DNA of 64,000 nucleotides, from assembly GCA_964580675.1 (NCBI GenBank), contig CAZOLI010000001.1, positions 62,001 through 126,000 on the forward strand. Direction: 5' to 3'. Below, piece by piece: positions 8,686 through 17,804 of the stretch; positions within the stretch are counted from its first letter, which is position 1; every line of letters begins with the position of its first letter. Origin of the DNA: CAZOLI01 sp964580675 (GTDB taxonomy: Bacteria; Planctomycetota; MHYJ01; CAYXQY01). The translations under genes and the position numbers were made by a program. The notes beneath the pieces are model-generated. The model did not search any database, was not told where the DNA came from, and saw only the letters and a list, made by a program, of their open reading frames with translations.

Positions 8686-10665
8686 TCAGCACTTCGCCAC
8701 CACGCGATTCCTACCCCGGTCTTTTGCTATGTAGAGAGCCTCGTCCGCCTTTTCTATCAGGTCTTCCGGAGAGGTATCCTCCGTGTCCCGGAGTGCCGTA
8801 ACCCCGATACTTACTGTCATTTCGTACTCGGGATACGTATCGTTCAATTTTTTGCCAAGACGCTCAATCGCCCTGCGAATTCGATTTCCAAACTCCTCTG
8901 CACTGGAAAGCTCGGTCTCCGGAAGTATAACGAGAAATTCCTCTCCGCCATACCTTCCGAGGATATCGACGTCACGCGTGACTTCCTGAAGGACACCCGA
9001 AATTTTTTTCAGAATTTGATCACCGGCCAGGTGACCGTAGGTGTCGTTCAGTTTCTTAAAGTGATCCAGATCCAGCAGAGCAACTGAAAGATTTCGGTTA
9101 TATCGTTTGGCCCTGGTCAGCTCATTGGAAAGCATATTCATACACTGACGGCGGTTGTTCAGACCGGTTAATTCGTCCGTCACCGCCTGCTTCTTGGCCT
9201 CTTCAAACAATTTTGCGTTCTCGAGCGCCATGCCGGCTTCCTCGGACAATATTTGCAAACTACTCTTTTTTTCCAGGCCAATAGAGTCATTCCCATAGCA
9301 ATTGTCAGCAACAATGAGGCCGTGGATATCCCCGTGCAGAGTCACTGGAGCAATGGCAATTTCGTTAACGTCCAGACGCGTAAGGAGTTCTGTTTCAAGT
9401 GGTCCTTCACGACCTTTTTTTACGATCCGGGGCCCTTCCTCCTTCATCTCCTCGAGTTTATGGAAATATCCATCGAGAGAAATCTCGATGTCCCAGGGAA
9501 CCTGACTTCCGGGTGCTTCATCATCACGATCCGCAACCACCAGATTCTCCTGATCTTGATCGTAGCGGAGGTAAAACGCCCGGTCGAATCCGAGTCCCGT
9601 GCGACAGGCCTTCAAAATTTTCTCCAGTACCTTTGATGAATCGAGGGTCCCCCGTGTTTCCTGCATTGCCCTGTTCAAATTGGTCAATTCCTGAACCCGA
9701 TTCTCAAGTTTATTCCGGGCCTCTTCATACAGCGAATTCAAACGGCCCAGTTCCATATTTGCTTTCTGGAGTGCCTGCCGAAAGCGGTCCGCCGACGGTA
9801 CTTCAAAATCGAAGATTCCCGCCATTTCCTCGATTTCATCCGTTATTTGACCGGAAATGTCCACGACGGGAAGATCATCCATCTGAATCTCCTCCTGCAG
9901 ATCCGGATCCAGCACAGGGGGAACGCTTGTATCCAGTGACCCAAACCCCTGTGTCCAGCAAATAAAATCCGCCGTCTGTACAATTATGGCCAGACGCCGA
10001 GTTCGTTCCGGCAGGGAGTCCAACTCTTCGAGGTCCGAATGATGATATTTCACGGCCTTTACCAGAACCTCAGGCAATCCCCATTCCTCCAGCAACTGGG
10101 CGCCGAAAACCGTGTGATCGATGCCAAAAATCTTTTCCTCTGCTTCCCGAACCGTCATCTTTCGGTCCGTTGTTGTGCTGGTAATTCGGCCATAATCATA
10201 CGAATCCAGACAGGCAAACCCGATCTTCCCGATGTCGTGCAAGAGCCCACCCGCGTACGCTTCGGATTTGTCGTAATCCCAGAGTTCCGCAAGCGCTCTG
10301 GAGGCTGCACCGGTCGCCAGACAATGCTGCCAGAAAAAGGTGTGATCCAGATCCTCTCCCGAGTGCTCCGAAATATAGGCATCGTAAACAGAAACGGTCA
10401 GGACGAGTTTCTTTACGGCGTTCACCCCCAGCAGAGCGGCGGCATGACGAATATCCGTGACCTCTTCGTTGATGCCAAACCCGGCGGAGTTAACCAGGCG
10501 AAGAAGCCTCGCGGATATAGACTGGTCTTTTTCCAGCACATCCGTCAGTTCCTTAATCGATGGCTCTCCCTCAATAATAATCTCAAGGAGTTTAATGACC
10601 ATCGAAGGGAGCGTTGGCAACTCATCCAGCTGTCGGGATGTCCTTGCCTTTGTGCCTTTCATCAT
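8686..10665 (-). CDS. HDOD-GAF-GGDEF signalling protein, likely diguanylate cyclase
   Basis: A 659-residue soluble protein with three modules. HDOD occupies about 10-280 (LPTLPSMVIKLLEII, then GGLLHDIGKIG), followed by a short coiled coil at about 290-335. A GAF-like domain spans about 340-485. The C-terminal GGDEF domain has the active-site GGEEF. An RDVD motif sits five residues before it, which fits the inhibitory c-di-GMP site of the family. It should therefore make c-di-GMP from two GTP and be feedback-inhibited. The HDOD part is a known scaffold of unknown ligand. It probably integrates an input through GAF. Start is one of two adjacent ATGs (10665 or 10662). It converges with valS. Confidence 0.88.
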   Translation of the reverse strand: MMKGTKARTSRQLDELPTLPSMVIKLLEIIIEGEPSIKELTDVLEKDQSISARLLRLVNSAGFGINEEVTDIRHAAALLGVNAVKKLVLTVSVYDAYISEHSGEDLDHTFFWQHCLATGAASRALAELWDYDKSEAYAGGLLHDIGKIGFACLDSYDYGRITSTTTDRKMTVREAEEKIFGIDHTVFGAQLLEEWGLPEVLVKAVKYHHSDLEELDSLPERTRRLAIIVQTADFICWTQGFGSLDTSVPPVLDPDLQEEIQMDDLPVVDISGQITDEIEEMAGIFDFEVPSADRFRQALQKANMELGRLNSLYEEARNKLENRVQELTNLNRAMQETRGTLDSSKVLEKILKACRTGLGFDRAFYLRYDQDQENLVVADRDDEAPGSQVPWDIEISLDGYFHKLEEMKEEGPRIVKKGREGPLETELLTRLDVNEIAIAPVTLHGDIHGLIVADNCYGNDSIGLEKKSSLQILSEEAGMALENAKLFEEAKKQAVTDELTGLNNRRQCMNMLSNELTRAKRYNRNLSVALLDLDHFKKLNDTYGHLAGDQILKKISGVLQEVTRDVDILGRYGGEEFLVILPETELSSAEEFGNRIRRAIERLGKKLNDTYPEYEMTVSIGVTALRDTEDTSPEDLIEKADEALYIAKDRGRNRVVAKC

Positions 10666-10963
10666 ATCAGGATCTCAAAATCCAATGGCATCGCCCGAAA
10701 CGGACTCTGTACGGATTCCTCGGGAATACAGAGAATCTACTTCATGGATGGGCAACAAGGTCACAAACCATTTGTTCGGAACCCCTGATTTCCTGGGTCC
10801 CATCAAAGATGATGCCCCTTGCGCGACAACCGAAATTAAAAAGGAATAATAAATAAAAATGAATTATTAAAATATTTGATCGGGGCCCGCTTTTCAAACC
10901 CGTTTGCTCTTCTTAAACAGGATCGGTTGCAATTTCGGATTTTATCGCTGCCTTCTGTTCCTT
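10666..10963. other. Intergenic gap upstream of the HDOD-GGDEF gene
   Basis: About 300 bases between the TSUP permease gene and the HDOD-GGDEF gene, both on the minus strand. The middle part (about 10845-10880) is A/T-rich and could carry the promoter of the signalling gene. I saw no clear terminator hairpin with a T-run and no open frame with family resemblance. Confidence 0.35.
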
Positions 10964-11749
10964 CTACGAGAAAACGGATACAATCGCCTGTTTTACCCCT
11001 GGAAAAAGCATGTTTAGCGAAATGACGGCCACAATCGTTGCGAAAATGATTTTTATCCAGCGATTGCCAACCGTTACCGCAATTCGCGGCCCTATAAATC
11101 CCCCCATGACCATACCCATTCCCAGAGGAATCACCTTGATATAGGCAATGTTCCCGTCCATGCCAAACCGTGTGGAGGCCGCGATGGAAATAAATAATGC
11201 CAGAATTTGAGCTGTGCCGATGCCCTGAATCATCGTGCTTCCAATCAGAAAAATCATGGTAAAACAGAGAAGGGTACTGACCCCGGCCCCGTAAAAACCC
11301 CCGTACATCCCAAGAACAAATGAAAGACCAACGGCGGAGGGGATGGACCACCATCTTGTTTCACGCTCCTGTTCCTCCGTGCCGAAATCCGGTTTTACGA
11401 ACAAAAGAAGCAGAAAAAGGATGGTAATGCCACCAATGACTCTTTCCAGAATATCGGGTTGCATTCGCCCAACGACCATGGCCCCGATAAAGGCACCCGG
11501 AATGACGCCCGGGAGCAATCGAACAAGTCCATCCGTCCGCACCCTGCCGAGGTACCAGTAACGAATCGAACTCGTAATCGTCATGAAGATAAGAACAAAC
11601 CGATTACTTCCGACCGCCCGTGTAGAGGACATGCCGAATCCCTGAATTAAAGCAGGAACCGTAAGGAGCGATCCCCCCCCGACAATGGCATTCATGGTGC
11701 CGGCGGCAAGGCCCACTATGCCGAGAAGAACCCCCTCAAGAATACTCAT
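10964..11749 (-). CDS. TSUP (TauE/SafE) family membrane permease
   Basis: A 261-residue, strongly hydrophobic protein with about eight membrane segments. The N-terminus GLAAGTMNAIVGGGSLLTVPAL carries the Gly-rich motif typical of the TauE/SafE family, and a second copy of the pattern (VLGMYGGFYGAGVSTLL) appears after the midpoint, as expected for the family's internal duplication. Family members export or import sulfite, sulfoacetate or related organosulfur anions, but the substrate cannot be read from sequence. It is a single gene with an ATG at 11749, and no sulfur-metabolism neighbours are seen in the window. Confidence 0.88.
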   Translation of the reverse strand: MSILEGVLLGIVGLAAGTMNAIVGGGSLLTVPALIQGFGMSSTRAVGSNRFVLIFMTITSSIRYWYLGRVRTDGLVRLLPGVIPGAFIGAMVVGRMQPDILERVIGGITILFLLLLFVKPDFGTEEQERETRWWSIPSAVGLSFVLGMYGGFYGAGVSTLLCFTMIFLIGSTMIQGIGTAQILALFISIAASTRFGMDGNIAYIKVIPLGMGMVMGGFIGPRIAVTVGNRWIKIIFATIVAVISLNMLFPGVKQAIVSVFS

Positions 11750-12248
11750 ATTGTTGCATCAGCAGAATTTGAACAATAAAACAACGTGCTCCGTAGAAAA
11801 TCAGACCCACCACACGTACCCGTACCGGTCTTTCCTGCCTGGCTCCCGATTTATTCGTGAGAGATTTATCTGTTTGCGGACCCTCTTCATTTGCTTTTTG
11901 AAAATTGTCAACAGATCGGGGCATTTCGTCATTTGAAACCCGAATTCAGCGGAGTCTATCAGGTCCTCACCAAATTTCCAAGAAGACGAATTTCGCGGTA
12001 CTCGAGTCAAAGCCAATCACACTGGCAAACAAACTGTGCTTTTGTTCGTACAATACAGACGGAAGGAGGGGACCGCCATAACACCTTGCAACAGGAAGGT
12101 GTGGGAAAAATACCGGATGGAGTTCTCCTTCAATGCACATTGCATTACCCTATTTTTTAGGTTAAAATCGATGTAATGATAGGTTCTTTCCACACTGGCA
12201 AACAGAGCAATTCCACTTTTATAAACAGAAATCGATCAGGAGAAAAAT
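11750..12248. other. Intergenic region between divergent genes
   Basis: About 500 bases between the minus-strand permease and the plus-strand DUF4175-like gene. Frames here are short and show no family resemblance. The right end carries a likely sigma-70-type promoter (12140-12168) and a Shine-Dalgarno sequence (AGGAG at 12239-12243) for the downstream gene. A small inverted repeat AATGC-ACATT-GCATT overlaps the -35 position at 12132-12146. Confidence 0.4.
12140..12168 (+). promoter_or_regulatory. Putative sigma-70-type promoter of the DUF4175 cluster
   Basis: TTGCAT at 12140-12145, a spacer of exactly 17 bases, and TAAAAT at 12163-12168. The spacing is ideal and each hexamer differs from consensus by one or two bases. 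It lies 80 bases upstream of the ATG at 12249. The assignment is by inspection only. Confidence 0.4.
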
Positions 12249-14456
12249 ATGAGTGATTCGGACCAGATCAGGGGAAAAGAAATCGTCGATGAACTGGAGG
12301 AACGGCTCCAATCAATCACCGGCAAAATACGGCTTTATTACTTCATACACGGCATCGGTGTGGTTCTTCTGACGGCCTTTTTATTTGCCGCCGTCTCATT
12401 TCTCCTGGATTACCTGATTCCCGATTTGCCTGCGCCTGTCCGTGTGATCATCTCCCTGATCGGCATTGGCATTGTGGGATATCAAATCTGGAAGTCCCTT
12501 CTCAAGCCTCAACTTGTAAACATAACACCCCGGGATATTGCTCTTGCCGTGGAGGATTCCTATCCCCAGCTTAAAGATCGGCTAATCAGCGCGCTGGATC
12601 TGGTCGATCAGATTGAAGCATCCGGAGAAGAGAACCGAATTTCGACCCCGCTCGTCGAACAACTTCTTGAGGACCTGAAGAATGTCACCCAAAAACTAAA
12701 CCTTTCCGGCATTCTATCCGCGAGAACCCCCCTGAAGCGGTTTGGTCTTGGGGCTTTCTGTCTTCTCCTGGCCGGCGGATTTGCCCTCCAGTTTCCCGAG
12801 GCGGGAAACATCTGGGCCCAGCGAATGATGGGGGGAGATGTCCAGTGGCCAAAATCAACCAAACTCACCCTCCAAAACGCTTCAAAACTGGAAGTGGTCG
12901 CCGGCAAGCAGGTGGAACTACGAGCCAAAGTACCGAACGACTCACGAGAAATTCCCGAAACGGCCACAATATACCTCTCTTATGAATCGGGAAAGGAAAA
13001 GGAAGCGAACATGGACCGTATGGATCAGGACGATGGAAGCCGCATATTTTCCTACCGAATTAACTCCCTGCAGGATAATTTCTCGTATCAGATCGCGGCC
13101 GGGGACAACATTACTCGAACCGCCACGGTGAGGAAACTGGAACGTCCGGAAATTGACGTTTTATACGTTCGATACGACTATCCGGAGTACACGGGAAAAA
13201 AAGACACGCCCGAACAGGATCCCCTGCAAAAACGAACCATTGAAGCGCCCTATGACACAATTGCCAAAATTGAGGCACACGTGTCTCGCCCCATTGAGGA
13301 TGCTCAGGCCTACCTGGATACCGAGTCGGAAGACGGCACGAAAAAACTGCAAACGCCCGACCCAACCGGAAAATACGAATCTCCCTCCGTGATCCGAACG
13401 GAAGTCCCGGTGCGAAAAGACGGATCTCTGTACTTCAACATGACGGTCAGAGATACGGATAATCAGGAGAACTTTGCCACCGGTGATAATCCCTATTCGG
13501 TGGAATCGGTAAAATTTCCCGTCCACTCTCAAGTTGATACCCCGCCAAACGTCCGCGTTACCTATCCGAACGGGAACCCGAAAGCCACGCCGAACGCTGT
13601 TTTTCCGATCAAAACGGAGGTGAGCGACGATTTTGGCATTAAGTACATACGACTGAACATAAAAGTAAAAGGCCGAGAAGAAAAAACGATCAACTTCACC
13701 TCCGCGCAAAACAACAAACCGTATGAATCAAAAAAGATCAAGTCCAAGTACGACCTGGATTTCAGCAAATTTAACGTGGAGGAGGGAGATGAGATTAAAT
13801 ACACCATCCAGGCCAAGGACATGGGAGAGAAAAACGATCCTGTAAGCTCACGGGAATACAAATTTGACGTCGTAAGTGACATCGAGCTGGAAAAACACCT
13901 TTCCAAGCTACAGGAAAAAATTCGGGATGAACTCGAAAAGGTCAAGACCGAACAGGAAAGGTTAAATAACGAACTATCCCTAAACCGCCGTGCCATCTCC
14001 CCGGAAAAACAACTCAACAGCGAAATGAGGAGACAGCTCAAGCAACGTCTCCACAGTCAGAGGAGCACCGAACAACACATGGGACGAGTCGTGGGAGACA
14101 TTCGAAAATTAAAACGAATGGCTGAATATAATTCGTTGTGGACCCGGAAGCAGCGCCAATCTCTGACCAAGATTCTCGGTACCGGCGAGTATATTCACGT
14201 CGACCTGATGCCGCGCCCCGAAGAACAGATTGCAAAGGCCCTGAACACCACCAACCTGGATAAGCGAAAACAACACCTCAACGGTGCTCAGAATAATTGC
14301 CGTACGATACTCGCTGAACTGGACAAACTCCTCGGCATGATGGAGGACTGGGCCAGCCTATCCGACGTGATCCACGAGTGGAAGAAGATTAAAGGAGAGG
14401 AGGAGCGGTTGCGGGAACTATTCAGAAAACTCGAAGAAGCAAACGACACTGATTGA
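12249..14456 (+). CDS. DUF4175-like membrane protein
   Basis: A 735-residue protein with two close N-terminal membrane segments (about 28-50 and 63-83), a third near 165-182 (FGLGAFCLLLAGGFAL), a long extracytoplasmic beta-rich region (about 200-550) and a C-terminal coiled coil (about 555-735). This layout and the IALAVEDSYPQLKDRLISALDL segment match the DUF4175-type proteins common in planctomycetes, whose function is not established. The start is well supported by AGGAG five bases before the ATG. Two exported basic coiled-coil genes follow on the same strand, and the three probably form one functional unit. Family neighbours elsewhere often include MoxR-type ATPases and vWA proteins; none is adjacent here. 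Confidence 0.7.
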   Translation: MSDSDQIRGKEIVDELEERLQSITGKIRLYYFIHGIGVVLLTAFLFAAVSFLLDYLIPDLPAPVRVIISLIGIGIVGYQIWKSLLKPQLVNITPRDIALAVEDSYPQLKDRLISALDLVDQIEASGEENRISTPLVEQLLEDLKNVTQKLNLSGILSARTPLKRFGLGAFCLLLAGGFALQFPEAGNIWAQRMMGGDVQWPKSTKLTLQNASKLEVVAGKQVELRAKVPNDSREIPETATIYLSYESGKEKEANMDRMDQDDGSRIFSYRINSLQDNFSYQIAAGDNITRTATVRKLERPEIDVLYVRYDYPEYTGKKDTPEQDPLQKRTIEAPYDTIAKIEAHVSRPIEDAQAYLDTESEDGTKKLQTPDPTGKYESPSVIRTEVPVRKDGSLYFNMTVRDTDNQENFATGDNPYSVESVKFPVHSQVDTPPNVRVTYPNGNPKATPNAVFPIKTEVSDDFGIKYIRLNIKVKGREEKTINFTSAQNNKPYESKKIKSKYDLDFSKFNVEEGDEIKYTIQAKDMGEKNDPVSSREYKFDVVSDIELEKHLSKLQEKIRDELEKVKTEQERLNNELSLNRRAISPEKQLNSEMRRQLKQRLHSQRSTEQHMGRVVGDIRKLKRMAEYNSLWTRKQRQSLTKILGTGEYIHVDLMPRPEEQIAKALNTTNLDKRKQHLNGAQNNCRTILAELDKLLGMMEDWASLSDVIHEWKKIKGEEERLRELFRKLEEANDTD

Positions 14457-14610
14457 TCGGGAAATATTTTCGGTCCCGACTCCCCCGTTCCCTGCTTCGC
14501 CTGTGGCCCAAAACCCAAATCGGAACCCATGATCCAACATAGGATCATCTGGTCCGTATAATTAATTCCATAACAGGTCGTCTTTGCTCTAAACAAAAAT
14601 ACAAAAAACC

Positions 14611-17600
14611 ATGAAAAAACACATCGTTTCGGTGATCGTCCTTGCTCTGACACTGCTCCTCGGCCCTTTCGCACGAACACAGGAACAAACCGATCGAGAA
14701 AAACTGGAGGAAAAACAGGAGCAACTTGCCAAGAGAGTGGACCGGCTGCTTGAGAAGATGTTTTCCATCGCCGAGCGAGTGGCCCGTCACAACGAAGAAG
14801 CCGCCGAACGGCTTCGAAAGGCCAAGAAAAAGGCCGAAGAAATGAAAGTCCCCCAGAAAATGGAGTACCTCAAACAGCTCATCCAGGAGGGGAAGGAAGG
14901 CAGATTTGGCCGCGAGTCCGAAACGGTGGTGTCTCACCTTCGGCAGATACTGCAACTCCTTCAATCTCACCGCGATGTTGAGCGAGAAGAAAACCTCGAG
15001 GATCTGGCCGAGGACATCGACGACCTTAAGGACAAACAGAAGGAGCTAAACGAGGACACGGATCAGTTTCAGAAGGAGCGAAACCAGCAGTTGAACGAGA
15101 AGCTGGAAAAACTCCAGAACCTCCGGCAAAAACACAAAGAAATTGAAAAGCAACTGGAGGAACTGTCCCCGAAGGCCCTGTCCAGGAAAGCCAAAAAACT
15201 GGAACAGGAGTTATCCAACCTGAAGAAGAAACAGAACCAGCTCGCCCGGAAAACGAAAAAACTGGAAACGCCCGAGGTAAAACAGCTCTCTCAATCGATC
15301 AACAAACTAAAAAACCTTAAAAAAGCGCAGAAACGGGCGCTGAAAGCAAACGAAAATTACCAGTCCGGTCTGAAAAAGCTCGGGGAGATGGAGAAAAAAT
15401 TGCGGGAAATTGAGAAAAAACAGGAGAAGGTCACCAAAAAAGCAAAGAAAACCGCGGAGGACCCGGAACTGAACATTGAGCAAAAAATGGGCAAACGCCA
15501 GAAGCAACTCCGGAAACAGCTCGAGAAGAGCGTAAACAAACCGCTTAAAAACATGGAGAACCTTCCCAGCCAAAAGAAATACCAGAAAGCTCGGAAGGAA
15601 CTCCAGAAAGCCATGAAGCAGATGAAGACCTCCGAAAAGGACATGAAGAACAACGCCCCGATGTCGGGGTCCCGGAAATCCAGGAAGGCCCGTCAATCGA
15701 TGAAGAACGCTCGAAAAGCCCTCGGGAAAATGAAAAAGCAATTGAACAAGGCGCGGAACAGGGCAAACAAAATGATGTCGAAAAACCAGAAAGAAATAGA
15801 GAAGGAAACGAAAAAAGCCGGGGAGAAAATGAAGAAAGCAAGTCAGTCCAGGAAGGGGGCCATGAAAAAATCCCTGAAAAAAGGAGGAGAAAAAACCAAA
15901 AAAGCCGCCGAGCGAATGAAAGAGGCGGCCAAACAGCTCCAGAACCAACAGCCCGATTCGGCCAAACGTGACCAGAAAGAGGCCATCAAAAAACTGAACA
16001 AAGCGCTTGAAGGGCTGAAGTCCATGAAGAAACAGGAAACCGAACCCGCAAAGAAGAAATTCCAGAACACCAGAAAGAAACAGCAGGAACTGGAAAAGAA
16101 GGCCCGAAAACTGAAAAACAAAATGGACCGCCTCTCCCGACAGGCCCGGAAAAGCCAGTCAAAAGCCGCGCAGAAAAGCGCGCGTCAGGCCCAAAAAGCA
16201 AGCAAGCAGATGCGTAAGGCGCAATCGCGGATGAATCAATCTCAATCTCAGCTGTCAAAGCGCAATTCGGGCAAATCCAGTCAGCAGCAGAAGAAGGGAA
16301 TGAACCAGCTGAAGAAAGCCCGGAAATCCCTGCAGAAGTTCCGGAAAAACCTCGGAAAAAAAGCACAGAAAAAACACGAACAAAAACAGAACAAACGCCA
16401 GAGGGAACTTGGCAAACAAAGTCGAAAAGCCGGGGAGAAAATGAAGAAACAGGCGAACGGAAAGCCGAAGAGTCAGAATCAGATGAAGAAAGCGTTGAAA
16501 AAGGCTGGCCAGCATGCCAAAAAATCCGGTTCCCGGATGAAAAAATCCGCCTCCTCCCGTCAGTCCGGCAACAGAAAAAAGGCAAGCAAACAGAGCAAAC
16601 AGGCGGGAAAACAGCTGAAGAAAGCCATGAAACAGTTGAAGAAGGCAAAGAAAAAGAAACTCACAAAAAAAGAACGGCGACGCCTCGAGAAACTCCGCAG
16701 CCGACAGAAAGAACTCCAGAAAAAACTAAACAACACACAGCGAAAGGCCGAGAAAAAAGGGCAGGAGGAAACCGAAAAAACCCTGAAAAAAGCACAGAAA
16801 CACATAAAAAAAGCCCGGAAACGAATGAAACGAGCCGGACGAAAAAAACAGGGAGGCTCCAAACAACAGGGAGGGAAAAAACAGAATCAGAACAAACAGC
16901 AAAGTCAATCCCCAAAACAGAACTCCTCCTCCCAATCCGGTCAAAAACAGCAAAAAAGAAACCGGGAAAAGGAAATTAAAAAAGCGCAGAAGCAACAGAG
17001 AAGAGCCTACCGACAGCTCCAGAAAGCCTCCCGAAACACCCGACGTCAACAGCGGCAGCAACAGCGGAAAAAACAGCAGGAAACGCTGTACAAGCTCAAG
17101 AAGAAGCTGGAATCCATGAAAAAGGATCAGGAACACGTCAACGAGCAAACCCGAAAAATCCACGCCAAGCGAAGGGAAAAGGAACGGCTCACACGACCGA
17201 TGATCGCCAAACTCCGGGACCTGAGCCGGGAGAACCAGAAGAAACTGATTGAACTGGCGCGGGAAGTCGAAGGAAAATTAAACACCGAGGACACGGTGGT
17301 TTACTCCTGGATGATGAAAACCATTCGGGAGGACATGGAGGAAATCAAAAAACGCCTCTTCCCCAGGAAAAACACAGACCGTTCCACCCAGACCATTCAG
17401 CGGGAAGTGGTTAAGAAAATCGAGGAACTGATCGATGCCCTGAAACAGCAAATTGAGAAGAAAAAGAAAAAGAAGAAGAAAAAGAAAAAGAAGAAAAAAC
17501 AGCAGCAACAGAAAAAACCACCTCTCGTGCCCCCCACCGCCGAACTGAAAATGCTAAAAAACATGCAGCAACGGGTTCTCCAGCGTCTCGAGAAACTGAA

Positions 17601-17739
17601 CAGGGAAATTGAGGAAAGCGACGGTGAACCCTCCTCCTCTCAGGAGCTGCGGGCGAAACGGCTCACCGTCCGGCAGAAACAAATTACCGAGATGATGGAG
17701 AAACTTAAACAACAACTTCAGAAACAACAAAATCGGTAA
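14611..17739 (+). CDS. Exported, extremely Lys-rich coiled-coil protein (1042 residues)
   Basis: The protein starts with a signal peptide (MKKHIVSVIVLALTLLLGP, cleavage likely near FARTQ, residue 23-25). After it, almost the whole chain is charged helix dominated by Lys, Gln, Arg, Glu and Ser, with heptad-like spacing and very few hydrophobic residues in the middle (about 280-830). A run of 14 consecutive Lys codons lies at 17458-17499, followed by a Gln run. The first 150 and last 220 residues are less extreme and may be folded. No catalytic motif is visible. It lies 154 bases after the DUF4175-like gene. The reading frame is clean for over 3 kb, so it is a real gene despite its low complexity. 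Function is unknown; a polycationic envelope or DNA/polysaccharide-binding role is inference only. Confidence 0.8.
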   Translation: MKKHIVSVIVLALTLLLGPFARTQEQTDREKLEEKQEQLAKRVDRLLEKMFSIAERVARHNEEAAERLRKAKKKAEEMKVPQKMEYLKQLIQEGKEGRFGRESETVVSHLRQILQLLQSHRDVEREENLEDLAEDIDDLKDKQKELNEDTDQFQKERNQQLNEKLEKLQNLRQKHKEIEKQLEELSPKALSRKAKKLEQELSNLKKKQNQLARKTKKLETPEVKQLSQSINKLKNLKKAQKRALKANENYQSGLKKLGEMEKKLREIEKKQEKVTKKAKKTAEDPELNIEQKMGKRQKQLRKQLEKSVNKPLKNMENLPSQKKYQKARKELQKAMKQMKTSEKDMKNNAPMSGSRKSRKARQSMKNARKALGKMKKQLNKARNRANKMMSKNQKEIEKETKKAGEKMKKASQSRKGAMKKSLKKGGEKTKKAAERMKEAAKQLQNQQPDSAKRDQKEAIKKLNKALEGLKSMKKQETEPAKKKFQNTRKKQQELEKKARKLKNKMDRLSRQARKSQSKAAQKSARQAQKASKQMRKAQSRMNQSQSQLSKRNSGKSSQQQKKGMNQLKKARKSLQKFRKNLGKKAQKKHEQKQNKRQRELGKQSRKAGEKMKKQANGKPKSQNQMKKALKKAGQHAKKSGSRMKKSASSRQSGNRKKASKQSKQAGKQLKKAMKQLKKAKKKKLTKKERRRLEKLRSRQKELQKKLNNTQRKAEKKGQEETEKTLKKAQKHIKKARKRMKRAGRKKQGGSKQQGGKKQNQNKQQSQSPKQNSSSQSGQKQQKRNREKEIKKAQKQQRRAYRQLQKASRNTRRQQRQQQRKKQQETLYKLKKKLESMKKDQEHVNEQTRKIHAKRREKERLTRPMIAKLRDLSRENQKKLIELAREVEGKLNTEDTVVYSWMMKTIREDMEEIKKRLFPRKNTDRSTQTIQREVVKKIEELIDALKQQIEKKKKKKKKKKKKKKQQQQKKPPLVPPTAELKMLKNMQQRVLQRLEKLNREIEESDGEPSSSQELRAKRLTVRQKQITEMMEKLKQQLQKQQNR

Positions 17740-17804
17740 ACCCCACACTGAAAAAATCTGAACACAAAATACTGGAATTGAACCTGAATTAAAAAACCAA
17801 AACC

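Noticed and set aside
14611..17739. The Lys-rich gene as spurious translation of A-rich DNA
   Set aside because: It has a clear signal peptide, an uninterrupted 3.1-kb frame, preserved charge alternation and a folded-looking C-terminal region, so it is treated as real.
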